DNA of 64,000 bases from a bacterium. GTDB lineage: Bacteria; SZUA-79; Acidulodesulfobacterales; Acidulodesulfobacteraceae. Position 1 is the first letter of the stretch. The number at the start of each line of letters is the position of its first letter. Under the pieces are notes generated by a model. That model saw only the letters and a program-made list of their open reading frames with translations. It had not been told where the DNA came from and searched no databases. The position numbers were made by a program, and so were the translations under genes. Below are positions 9,151-16,762 of this stretch, one piece after another. The stretch is from positions 23,769 to 87,768 of the forward strand of contig JAKASO010000007.1 of assembly GCA_021818985.1 (NCBI GenBank), written 5' to 3'.

Positions 9151-10392
9151 ATGAAACTTTACGAATATGAAACATACGACACCATATTTAAAAAATATGG
9201 TGTCCCTGTCCCTAAATACTTAGTGATTCAACATCCAGGCCAAAATGTGTCCGATTTCGTGGAGCAGTGTGGCGAAGCGGTTATTAAATCTCAGGTTCTT
9301 GTCGGAAAAAGGGGAAAAGCCGGCGCCGTTAAGTTTGCCAAAACAGGGGATGAAGCAAACGAACATGTGAAGGCTCTTATGGAAACCGAAGTTTATGGGG
9401 AAAAACCCGTCAGTGTCATCATACAGGAAAAGGCTTCCATTCTTAAAGAATTATATGTGAGCTTCACTTATTCTTCGAAGCCGAGGTGCCCTGTTTTTGT
9501 TATTTCGCTCGAAGGTGGAATAGGTATCGAGGAACAGGATCCTTCAAAAATATTTACCTTTGAAATAAATCCTCTTGAAGGACTTTTTCCGTATAAAATA
9601 AGAGAATATCTAATCGAAATAGGATTCGACGACAAAGCGATATTAAGACAGCTCTCCGAGATTATCGCCAACATGTACAAAGGGTTCTGGAACTCGGAAT
9701 CGAGGCTTTTGGAGGTAAATCCCTTAATCATGGCAGGTGATAAGACAAATCCCGAAAAACAGAAAATTTTGGCAATAGACGCGGTTACGATAATAGACGA
9801 CGATGCAAGAATTGCCCCTTCAAAGATTTATATCGCCAGGGGTGCAATGGGCAGACCACTTACCAAAAGGGAAGCGGCGGCGCATCTAATAGACAGGGAC
9901 GACCACAGGGGGAAAGCTGGTTCTTATGTTGAATTAGACGGAGATATCGGGATGATGACATTTGGCGGCGGCGGTTCGACCATTATAGTCGAGACAGTTT
10001 TTGCATTGGGATTAAAGCCTGCAAATCTAACCGATATCGGCGGAAATCCGCCTGCCGAAAAGATGAATAAGATTTCGAAGATTATACTTTCAAAGCCTGG
10101 TTTAAAGGCTGTTTTAGTATGCGGCGGAACGGCAAGCAATACCCGTATAGATGTTACGCTGGGCGAGGGGCTTGTATCGGCTATAGAAGAGATGAAAAAA
10201 GATGGAATATTTCCTGAAGGATTGGTATGGGTCGTTAGAAGAAGCGGTCCGGAATATCAAAAGGGATTGAAGATGCTTTATGAATGTTTTGTTAAAAATG
10301 GTATCCGGGGTGTGATATACAATTCGGAACTTCCGCTTACTGAGGCGCCACAAAAACTTTACGAGATTTTAAAATCTAAAAATATGCTGTGA
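9151..10392 (+). CDS. ccsA: Citryl-CoA synthetase large subunit (SucC-like)
   Basis: ATP-grasp subunit that with CcsB activates citrate to citryl-CoA in the two-enzyme route of citrate cleavage. The 413-residue protein has an N-terminal ATP-grasp domain (KSQVLVGKRGKAGAVKFA, LLEVNPL) and a C-terminal CoA-ligase domain (GGGGSTIIVETVFALGLKPANLTDIGGNPP). Taken alone it resembles the succinyl-CoA synthetase beta subunit. The assignment to citryl-CoA synthetase rests on length and on the run icd-ccsA-ccsB-ccl, in which the citrate-synthase-like lyase is a separate gene, as described in Hydrogenobacter. The sequence GGNPP is shared with ATP-citrate lyase. Confidence 0.82.
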   Translation: MKLYEYETYDTIFKKYGVPVPKYLVIQHPGQNVSDFVEQCGEAVIKSQVLVGKRGKAGAVKFAKTGDEANEHVKALMETEVYGEKPVSVIIQEKASILKELYVSFTYSSKPRCPVFVISLEGGIGIEEQDPSKIFTFEINPLEGLFPYKIREYLIEIGFDDKAILRQLSEIIANMYKGFWNSESRLLEVNPLIMAGDKTNPEKQKILAIDAVTIIDDDARIAPSKIYIARGAMGRPLTKREAAAHLIDRDDHRGKAGSYVELDGDIGMMTFGGGGSTIIVETVFALGLKPANLTDIGGNPPAEKMNKISKIILSKPGLKAVLVCGGTASNTRIDVTLGEGLVSAIEEMKKDGIFPEGLVWVVRRSGPEYQKGLKMLYECFVKNGIRGVIYNSELPLTEAPQKLYEILKSKNML

Positions 10393-10407
10393 TTGGAGAT
10401 TGATGAT

Positions 10408-11406
10408 ATGAGAGGTACCAAGTATTTAAATGACAAAACAAGGGTTATTGTAATCGGCATTACGGGAAGAGAGGCTTCTCAAGTTGTTATAGAATCGGAA
10501 AAATTATATCCAGGAATCGTAAAATGCGGAGTAACCCCTGGAAAAGGTGGAACGGTTCTAAAAGAGGATTGCCCCATTCCCGTTTTCGATACCGTAAAAG
10601 ATGCTTTGAAAGTTAACAAATTAAAACAGTTGGTAAATACTGGTCTTATATATGTCCCTCCTACTTCTGTGCTTGATGCGGTTTATGAATTGATAGATAA
10701 CGGTATTAAGCTAATGTATGTCATTACGGAACATGTTCCCATCAGGGATTCCATTATAATTTATGAACTTGCAAGGGAAAAAGGTGTTACGATTATCGGC
10801 GGGACATCCTTAGGCTGCTTTGTCCCGTCCATAGGAAGGATTGGTGCAATTGGAGGAAAAGATCCAAGCGTTGCCTTTAAAGACGGTTCGCTTGTTGTTT
10901 TATCTAAAAGCGGCGGACTTACAGTTACGACATCCGAAATGTTTAAAAGAAGAGGCTTCGGTATTTATATGGCGTTGGCGGTAGGGGGTGATGTTATAGC
11001 CTGCACGACATTTGCAGATGTTTTGCCGGAGCTGGAAAAAGATAAAAATGTTCAGGCCTGTGTTATAATGGGAGAACCGGGCGGCGTATACGAAGAGCAG
11101 GTTGCCGAACTCATCGCCAAAGGCGGTTATACCAAGCCTTTAGCTGTTTTTGTCGCAGGCGTGTTTCAGGAGATGATGCCCGAAGGTGTTGCCTTTGGTC
11201 ATGCCGGAGCAATAGTGGAAAGGGGTATGGGTAAGGCTACCGATAAGATAAAGATGCTTGAAGAAGTAGGCAAAAAAACGGGAACAATCAAAGTTGCAAA
11301 ATTTTACCATGAGCTTGTCAACTCATTAGTTTCCCTTGGGGTTAAAAGGGATTTCGGCGATAGTTACACGGACAGTGTTAAACCATTATACAACACTTTA
11401 GATTAA
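10408..11406 (+). CDS. ccsB: Citryl-CoA synthetase small subunit (SucD-like)
   Basis: CoA-ligase alpha-type subunit. The start ATG at 10408 is chosen because TTGGAG lies 9 nt upstream; a TTG at 10393 directly after the ccsA stop is the alternative. The 332-residue protein has the CoA-binding Rossmann domain (VIVIGITGREAS) and the phospho-histidine site GHAGAI (His265), with MGEPGGVYEE upstream of it. It is coupled to ccsA and followed by ccl. A plain SucD is the main alternative; the neighbouring citryl-CoA lyase and the ATP-citrate-lyase-like features of the set favour CcsB. Confidence 0.82.
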   Translation: MRGTKYLNDKTRVIVIGITGREASQVVIESEKLYPGIVKCGVTPGKGGTVLKEDCPIPVFDTVKDALKVNKLKQLVNTGLIYVPPTSVLDAVYELIDNGIKLMYVITEHVPIRDSIIIYELAREKGVTIIGGTSLGCFVPSIGRIGAIGGKDPSVAFKDGSLVVLSKSGGLTVTTSEMFKRRGFGIYMALAVGGDVIACTTFADVLPELEKDKNVQACVIMGEPGGVYEEQVAELIAKGGYTKPLAVFVAGVFQEMMPEGVAFGHAGAIVERGMGKATDKIKMLEEVGKKTGTIKVAKFYHELVNSLVSLGVKRDFGDSYTDSVKPLYNTLD

Positions 11407-11526
11407 TTAAAATAAACCGTGCCTCCTCTGTGATTTCTTCTAATCGAATAGGGTGAGGAGGAAGTATTGTGTTTATCAATGTTTATTAATGAATAATAAA
11501 ATAAAAAGGCAAAGGAGTTTGAATTT

Positions 11527-12327
11527 ATGTCCGAAACAAATTCTCAAAAGGAATGGCGCACAGCCATAACATCCAATCAGGATGGAAAAATTCTTATCAG
11601 GGGTTATAATCTCGATAATTTAATCGGGAATAAATCTTATGCGGAGGTTTGCTTTTTACTTTTAAGGGGAGAAATACCGACCGCAAACGAGGCTAAAATG
11701 CTGGATGCCATTTTTGTTTCTTGTATAGATGCGGGCATTGCTCCGCCTTCATCCATTGCGGCGAGGACAGTTTTTTCGGGAGGAAATTCATTAAACGCGG
11801 CTGTTGCCGCCGGTATTTTGACTTTAGGAGATGCGCATGGCGGGGCAATAGAAAAGTCTGCAAAGATGTTTCAGGATTATCTTAAAGGAAAAGAAAAAGA
11901 AAATCTGAATGAAGCCGAAATTAAAAAAATAGCACAGGATATCGTGGACGATGCAATTAAAAACAAAAAAAGGCTTGCAGGTTACGGACACAAATTGCAT
12001 ACTGTTGATCCAAGAACAAAAAGACTTTTGGAGGTTGCCAAAAACTTAAATTTTGGAGGCAATTTCATTAAACTTGCTGTGGCAATTGCAGATGAATTTA
12101 GAGCGAAAAAGCCGGAACAGAAACTTCCGCTTAATGTTGACGGCTGCATTGCGGCAATAATTTCCGATATGGGTTTCGATTACAGGCTTGGGAAAGGATT
12201 TTTTATAATTGCCCGCTCATGCGGGCTTGTCGGTCAGGTTTTTGAGGAATGGATGAGAGAAAAGCCTTTCAGGAGATTAGCTCCAAACCTTCACGAATAT
12301 GACGGAGTTCCGGAGCGCAGCCTGTAA
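11527..12327 (+). CDS. ccl: Citryl-CoA lyase (citrate-synthase fold)
   Basis: Cleaves citryl-CoA to acetyl-CoA and oxaloacetate, closing the reductive TCA cycle. At 266 residues it is much shorter than citrate synthase (about 370-430) and corresponds to the C-terminal domain of ATP-citrate lyase. The catalytic triad is visible as His104 (GDAHGG), His155 (GYGHKLHTVDPR) and Asp205 (NVDGC). AGGAG lies about 9 nt before the ATG. The 120-bp gap after ccsB contains a weak CCTCCTC/GAGGAGG inverted repeat. A short citrate synthase for the oxidative direction is less likely with ccsAB beside it. Confidence 0.88.
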   Translation: MSETNSQKEWRTAITSNQDGKILIRGYNLDNLIGNKSYAEVCFLLLRGEIPTANEAKMLDAIFVSCIDAGIAPPSSIAARTVFSGGNSLNAAVAAGILTLGDAHGGAIEKSAKMFQDYLKGKEKENLNEAEIKKIAQDIVDDAIKNKKRLAGYGHKLHTVDPRTKRLLEVAKNLNFGGNFIKLAVAIADEFRAKKPEQKLPLNVDGCIAAIISDMGFDYRLGKGFFIIARSCGLVGQVFEEWMREKPFRRLAPNLHEYDGVPERSL

Positions 12328-12461
12328 GTCATTTTTCCTTTGAATGATTTATTGATTTTATAGGTCAGGTTCTTAATCTTAAAAATACCCTTTTGTTAAG
12401 TTTGTTAAGATAATTTAGAATTTATATTTATATTATAAACAGTTGAAGAGGGAAGACAAAG

Positions 12462-13418
12462 ATGGATGATAAGACATTAACGATTGAATTTGTCAGGGTA
12501 ACCGAACATGCTGCCATTGCGGCGGCAAGACATATCGGCAGGGGAGACGAAAAAGCCGCGGATAAGGCGGCTGTCGATTCGATGCGGAACTCTCTCGATT
12601 GGATTGATATAGATGCTACCATTGTTATAGGCGAGGGCGAAAGAGATGAAGCTCCAATGTTATATATCGGTGAAAAAGTGGGTTCCGGCAAAGGGCAAAA
12701 GGTTGATATTGCCGTTGATCCATTAGAAGGAACGACGATCTGCGCTCAAGGCGGACCTAATAGCATTTCCGTTATAGCGATTGCCGATAATAATAATTTT
12801 CTTCATGCTCCCGATACTTATATGGACAAAATTGCGGTTGGTCCTAAGGCAAAAGGGGTTGTTGACCTGAATATGAGCGCTACCGAAAATCTGCACAGGA
12901 TTGCCGAGGTTCTTAACAGGTATGTTGAAGATCTGACCGTCGTTATACTCAATAGGGACAGGCATAAAAATTTAATACAAGAAATTAGAAGCGCCGGCGC
13001 CAGAATAAAATTGATTCAGGATGGCGACATATCCGGAGCTATTGCGACTACTAAAGAAAACTCCGGAGTTGATGTTTTAATGGGTGTTGGCGGTGCGCCA
13101 GAAGGTGTGATTGCTGCGGTGGCGCTTAGATGCGTGGGCGGCGACATGCAAGGCAGGCTCGCTTTTAGGAACGATAAAGAAAAAGAAAGGGCTAAAAAAA
13201 TGGGGATAAACGATCTTAATAAAATCTATTCCATTAATGAACTCGCCGCTGGTGATGTTATTTTTGCCGCCACAGGCGTAACAAGTGGTGAATATCTACC
13301 CGGCGTGGTATTTGTTCCCGGCGGGGCTAAAACTATGTCGGTTGTTATGAGATCAAAGACGCGGACAGTAAGATACATAGAAGCGATTCATTATTTTGAT
13401 TATAAGGCAGTGGTATAA
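12462..13418 (+). CDS. glpX: Class II fructose-1,6-bisphosphatase (GlpX)
   Basis: Dephosphorylates fructose 1,6-bisphosphate, the committed gluconeogenic step and needed to turn fixed carbon into sugars. The 318-residue protein shows the GlpX signatures VIGEGERDEAPMLYIGE and VDPLEGTT (metal and phosphate site) and GVGGAPEGVIAA. Length is typical. Some GlpX-type enzymes also hydrolyse sedoheptulose 1,7-bisphosphate. It lies downstream of the citryl-CoA genes and overlaps the next gene by one base (TAATG), so the two are translationally coupled. Confidence 0.95.
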   Translation: MDDKTLTIEFVRVTEHAAIAAARHIGRGDEKAADKAAVDSMRNSLDWIDIDATIVIGEGERDEAPMLYIGEKVGSGKGQKVDIAVDPLEGTTICAQGGPNSISVIAIADNNNFLHAPDTYMDKIAVGPKAKGVVDLNMSATENLHRIAEVLNRYVEDLTVVILNRDRHKNLIQEIRSAGARIKLIQDGDISGAIATTKENSGVDVLMGVGGAPEGVIAAVALRCVGGDMQGRLAFRNDKEKERAKKMGINDLNKIYSINELAAGDVIFAATGVTSGEYLPGVVFVPGGAKTMSVVMRSKTRTVRYIEAIHYFDYKAVV

Positions 13419-14320
13419 TGAAGATATTTATAGCCGGAGGAACTGGATTCGTTGGATCAGTGGTTTCGCAAAAAATTAAAGAAAGCGGTGCATCCGTTAC
13501 CCTTCTTGAAAGGAACGAAAAAAAGCTCTCTTCTTTAAAAAAAGCCGGTTACGATATTTTTGAAGGCACGTTAGAAAATAAGGAATCCCTTGATAAGTAT
13601 CTTTCTGAGAACAGATTTGATGCCTTAATTAATCTGATAGGGATCATAAAAAGTCTGCCTGATTTTACTTTTAGGAAGGTTCATGTAGATTATGTAAAGA
13701 TATTTATTGAATTAGCTAAAAAAAACGGCATAAACAGAATTTTACATATGAGCGCGCTTGGCGCTTCGGAATATTCGAATGCGGAATATTTTATTACAAA
13801 ATACGAAGGCGAAAAGCTTATCGAAGATTCCGGGTTGGTATGGACGATTTTTAAACCTTCTTTGATCTTTGGTGATAACGCTGGTTTTTTTGATGACCTT
13901 ATAAATCTGATAAGAACACGGTTTTTTGTTCCGGTTATCGGCACTGGCGATACAAAATTTGCTCCGATTGATGTTTTTTCTGTTGCAAAGGCTTATACCG
14001 AAGCGCTGTCCAATAAAGCGGCATTCAATAAGAGCTTTCAGCTTTGCGGTCCCGATATTATTACCTTCGAAGGAATCATAGACCTTATTATGGAAATTTC
14101 ACCGCCAAAAAAGATAAAGATTCATGCTCCCTCCCTGATCGCGGAAAAGGCAGTCAGTTTTTTTGAAAAGATAGCTGCTTTACCCGGCCTTCCTATAACG
14201 TCCGATCAGATTAAAATGCTTAAGACCGATAATATTTGCGCCGCTGGCATGGAAGAAAACGACAAGCTTTTTGGTTTAAACAGGCTTCGTTTAAAAGATT
14301 GGCTTAAAGAATATTTATAA
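13418..14320 (+). CDS. SDR-family NAD(P)-binding protein, NDUFA9-like
   Basis: A 300-residue atypical short-chain dehydrogenase/epimerase. It has the Rossmann motif GGTGFVG (7-13) at the N-terminus, GIIKS and HMSALGA in the middle, and FKPSLIFG, a block typical of the complex I NDUFA9-like subgroup. The canonical YxxxK is replaced by a Y-x-x-x-K-like stretch around YFITKYEGEK. The substrate is unknown. The one-base overlap with glpX suggests coordinated expression, but I see no functional link. Confidence 0.75.
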   Translation: MKIFIAGGTGFVGSVVSQKIKESGASVTLLERNEKKLSSLKKAGYDIFEGTLENKESLDKYLSENRFDALINLIGIIKSLPDFTFRKVHVDYVKIFIELAKKNGINRILHMSALGASEYSNAEYFITKYEGEKLIEDSGLVWTIFKPSLIFGDNAGFFDDLINLIRTRFFVPVIGTGDTKFAPIDVFSVAKAYTEALSNKAAFNKSFQLCGPDIITFEGIIDLIMEISPPKKIKIHAPSLIAEKAVSFFEKIAALPGLPITSDQIKMLKTDNICAAGMEENDKLFGLNRLRLKDWLKEYL

Positions 14321-14422
14321 GAAAACCGGTTAAAGCCGCCTTTGCCCTCATTTTGATTTTGATAAAGAATAGCCGCCCGGTTGCATACTAAGCTGCATGC
14401 CCGGCTGCACGATAATTGCATA

Positions 14423-14803
14423 ATGAACAAAGATAATCAGAAAATTCTTATAGTTCAACTTTCCGATCCCGAAAAAGAGCCTGAAAAATGCATTGCCGGT
14501 TTGATATTTGCCAGAACACTTTGCATTATGGAAAATGAAGTTTTTATATTTAGTATGGCAAGATCTCCTTTACTTTATACAAAAGACCTGTACAAAAATA
14601 AAAATATTGAACGGAGATTTAGGGAGCTTATAAAAGAAAATCTTGAAGATATTTTAAATGCTGCGGCCGGCATATATATATGCTCTAAGAGTAAAGAGCT
14701 TCTTCAATTAGAAGACGAAATGCTGGTAAGACCGTTTCAGATTGCTGGAATGATTGTCCTTTACAGTCTCAGTACCTCCGCAGACCAGACCTATTATTTT
14801 TAA
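14423..14803 (+). CDS. DsrE-like small protein, function unknown
   Basis: With the ATG at 14423 this is a 126-residue soluble protein. Its pattern (KILIVQLSDPEKEPEKCIAG, a central EVFIFSMARSPLLY, a later AGIYICSKSKEL) is reminiscent of the DsrE/DsrF sulfur-relay fold with alternating strands and helices. A cysteine lies in YICSK at the place where DsrE-fold proteins often carry a persulfide cysteine. The frame is open 42 nt further upstream to 14381 but that extension looks non-coding. It follows the SDR gene by about 100 bp. The family call is tentative. Confidence 0.5.
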   Translation: MNKDNQKILIVQLSDPEKEPEKCIAGLIFARTLCIMENEVFIFSMARSPLLYTKDLYKNKNIERRFRELIKENLEDILNAAAGIYICSKSKELLQLEDEMLVRPFQIAGMIVLYSLSTSADQTYYF

Positions 14804-14930
14804 TATTTTTAATCTTTAATATCCCCCGTTAAATTTGCCCTCCTTTCGCTTCCTAAGTCTTATGATACTCATGAAGTTGACCGCTTTAGCTCCCTGAGCC
14901 TTAGGCCACTCGTTAACTTTCTTTGAAACT

Positions 14931-14950
14931 TTCTTCGCTTATGCGAAGAA
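14931..14950. other. Perfect 8-bp hairpin (TTCTTCGC / GCGAAGAA)
   Basis: TTCTTCGC and GCGAAGAA flank a TTAT loop. There is no T tract on either side, so an intrinsic terminator is unlikely; it could be an mRNA 3'-end stabiliser for the upstream gene or a protein-binding palindrome. Confidence 0.6.
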
Positions 14951-15044
14951 TGATACTCATTTGCCTTGGCAGCCCTTTACCCATTAATTAATTAAGATGT
15001 TTTGAAGGGGATTAAATATTTTTTAATTTTTTTATTTTATTAAC

Positions 15045-15073
15045 TTGACTATTGATAAAATTGGTAATATTAT
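15045..15073 (+). promoter_or_regulatory. Predicted mraZ (dcw cluster) promoter
   Basis: TTGACT (15045-15050), 17-bp spacer, TATTAT (15068-15073). The start would fall near 15080, inside the array of GTGG boxes, which suits autorepression by MraZ. Confidence 0.7.
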
Positions 15074-15078
15074 TTTAT

Positions 15079-15103
15079 AGTGGTAAAAAGTGGAAAATTG
15101 TGG
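15079..15103 (+). promoter_or_regulatory. Predicted MraZ operator: three GTGG boxes at 10-bp spacing
   Basis: AGTGG at 15079, AGTGG at 15089 and TGTGG at 15099, each preceded by A/T-rich bases, spaced exactly one helical turn. Known MraZ operators are clusters of short TGG-containing direct repeats with about 10-bp periodicity, for example AAAGTGG-type boxes in mollicutes. The array overlaps the expected transcription start and sits 37 bp before mraZ itself. Confidence 0.75.
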
Positions 15104-15139
15104 TAACTATTTATTAACTATAGTTTTTTGGAGTATATT

Positions 15140-15583
15140 ATGTTTAGTGGAAGGTATGAACATTCGATTGATGATAAAGGGAGAGTTAAAGTTCCGCTTA
15201 AAATCAAAGATTCTTTATTGTCCAATTATAATGGGACGAAACTTATAGTTACCAATCTCGATAAATGCCTTGTGGTATATCCTGCAGAAGAATGGAGAAA
15301 ATTAGAGGAAAAAGCTCTTAAACTTCCGTCTATGCAAAAAGACGTCCTTGAATTTTTAAGGTATTTTTTTTCCGGAGCAAGCGAACTTGAACTCGATAAG
15401 CAGGACAGGTTTTTAATACCGCCTACACTTAAAGCCAGTGCGGGATTGCTAAAAGAGATTATGATTATTGGGATAATAAATAAGATAGAGATATGGGATA
15501 AGAACCTCTGGAACGAGAATTTTACGAACGCAAAAGCCAATTTTGAGATGATAGCAGGAACAATGTCCCAGATAGGTTTCTAA
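15140..15583 (+). CDS. mraZ: Transcriptional regulator MraZ
   Basis: DNA-binding protein of the SpoVT/AbrB (swapped-hairpin) fold that autoregulates the dcw cluster. The ATG at 15140 gives 147 residues with the canonical N-terminus MFSGRYEHSIDDKGRVKVP; TTGGAG lies 6 nt upstream. The second AbrB-like repeat is visible as ASELELDKQDRFLIPPTLK, including the conserved D-x-Q/R-x-R-x-x-x-P pattern. It is the first gene of the cluster, with rsmH 31 nt downstream. Confidence 0.95.
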   Translation: MFSGRYEHSIDDKGRVKVPLKIKDSLLSNYNGTKLIVTNLDKCLVVYPAEEWRKLEEKALKLPSMQKDVLEFLRYFFSGASELELDKQDRFLIPPTLKASAGLLKEIMIIGIINKIEIWDKNLWNENFTNAKANFEMIAGTMSQIGF

Positions 15584-15614
15584 GCGCTAATTAAATTATT
15601 TATTGGTTATTTTT

Positions 15615-16508
15615 ATGACGGCGGCCGATGTATTTCATATTCCGGTTATGATGAAGGAATCGCTGGATCTTTTAAATATAGGACCGGGTAAAGTCTATGT
15701 TGATGGAACGGTGGGCGGGGGGAGCTTTGCAGATGAGATATTAAGACGATCCTCGCCTGACGGCTTTTTAATAGGCATTGACAGGGACAAAAGTGCGGTA
15801 AATTATGTTCGTAAAAAATTAGAGGGTGAATTTAACGGCAAAAGATTTAAAATTTTTTATTCAAATTTTAGTAAAATAGATTTAATAGTAAAAAAAACCG
15901 GCTTCGAAAAAGTTGACGGAATAGTTCTCGATCTCGGCATTAGTTCTATTCAGCTTAAAAGCGGAAAAGGCTTTAGTTTTCGAGACGAAGGCGGTCTTGA
16001 TATGAGGATTGATGCCGGTGGTAAGCTTAAAGCTTACGATATCGTCAATTTTTATAGTGAGCGGGAACTTGCCGATATATTATGGAAATACGGCGATGAA
16101 GGCTTTTCCAGAAAAATTGCCAGAAAAATAACCGAATACAGGAAAAGAAAATTAATCGAAACTCCGCTGGAGCTTTCTATGATAATTAAAAAAGCTTATG
16201 CAAGGCATGCATACAGAACAAAAATCGAGCCGGCAACAAAGACATTTCTTGCATTGAGGATAGCCGTTAATGATGAATTTGCTTCGCTTGCCCTGTTTTT
16301 GGAACGGCTAAAAGATATTCTGGGAACTGGTGCTTGCGTTTGTATTATCTCGTTTCATTCCGGAGAAGACAGAATAGTTAAAAATTTTTTCAGGGAACAT
16401 AAAGAATTTAAACTGCTAACAAAAAAACCTTTAATTCCGTCCGTTGAAGAAATAAAAAATAATCCTAAGGCAAGAAGCGCTAAATTGAGGGCAGCATGTC
16501 TAAAATAA
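15615..16508 (+). CDS. rsmH: 16S rRNA m4C1402 methyltransferase RsmH
   Basis: SAM-dependent N4-methyltransferase for C1402 in the ribosomal decoding centre. The ATG at 15615 (297 residues) is preferred over a TTG at 15603. The N-terminus HIPVMMKESLDLL is family-typical. The SAM motif is DGTVGGGS (30-37), with DLGISSIQL and CIISFHSGEDRIVKNFF further on. The 3' end overlaps ftsL by 13 nt. Confidence 0.96.
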   Translation: MTAADVFHIPVMMKESLDLLNIGPGKVYVDGTVGGGSFADEILRRSSPDGFLIGIDRDKSAVNYVRKKLEGEFNGKRFKIFYSNFSKIDLIVKKTGFEKVDGIVLDLGISSIQLKSGKGFSFRDEGGLDMRIDAGGKLKAYDIVNFYSERELADILWKYGDEGFSRKIARKITEYRKRKLIETPLELSMIIKKAYARHAYRTKIEPATKTFLALRIAVNDEFASLALFLERLKDILGTGACVCIISFHSGEDRIVKNFFREHKEFKLLTKKPLIPSVEEIKNNPKARSAKLRAACLK

Positions 16509-16762
16509 AAATGCATTTTATTGCTTTGATCGTCATTCTGGCAATACTTGGAATGTTTTATGTATGGACAAGTATGGAGACGATGAAGTTCGGATACGAT
16601 ATAGGCAAGCTTACTGCGATTAAGGCAAAATTGATCCATAAAAATAAAAAATTAGTAATTCAAAAAGCAAGTTTGGAGTCGCCTTCAAGGATTTATAAAA
16701 TTGCAAAGAAAATGGGTTTTATCTATCCGAAAGAGGGCGAGATTATAATAGTCCATGATTAA
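16496..16762 (+). CDS. ftsL: Cell division protein FtsL
   Basis: An 88-residue bitopic protein: short cytoplasmic N-terminus, one transmembrane helix (about residues 7-26), then a periplasmic coiled-coil-like segment rich in Lys, Ile and Leu ending in PSRIYKIAKKMGFIYPKEGE, the usual FtsL C-terminal pattern. FtsL bridges FtsQ and FtsB and activates FtsWI. Identification rests mostly on size, topology and position between rsmH and ftsI; it overlaps both (13 nt and 8 nt). Confidence 0.85.
   Translation: MSKIKMHFIALIVILAILGMFYVWTSMETMKFGYDIGKLTAIKAKLIHKNKKLVIQKASLESPSRIYKIAKKMGFIYPKEGEIIIVHD

Larger units (their letters stand above)
14804..15139. other. Intergenic region upstream of the dcw cluster
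   Basis: About 335 bp. Contains two copies of TGATACTCAT (around 14862 and 14951), a perfect hairpin at 14931-14950, then the mraZ promoter and operator. No ORF is credible. Confidence 0.6.

Noticed and set aside
13418..14320. Complex I subunit assignment for the NDUFA9-like SDR protein
   Set aside because: No other complex I genes are near; the SDR subgroup occurs widely in bacteria without that role.
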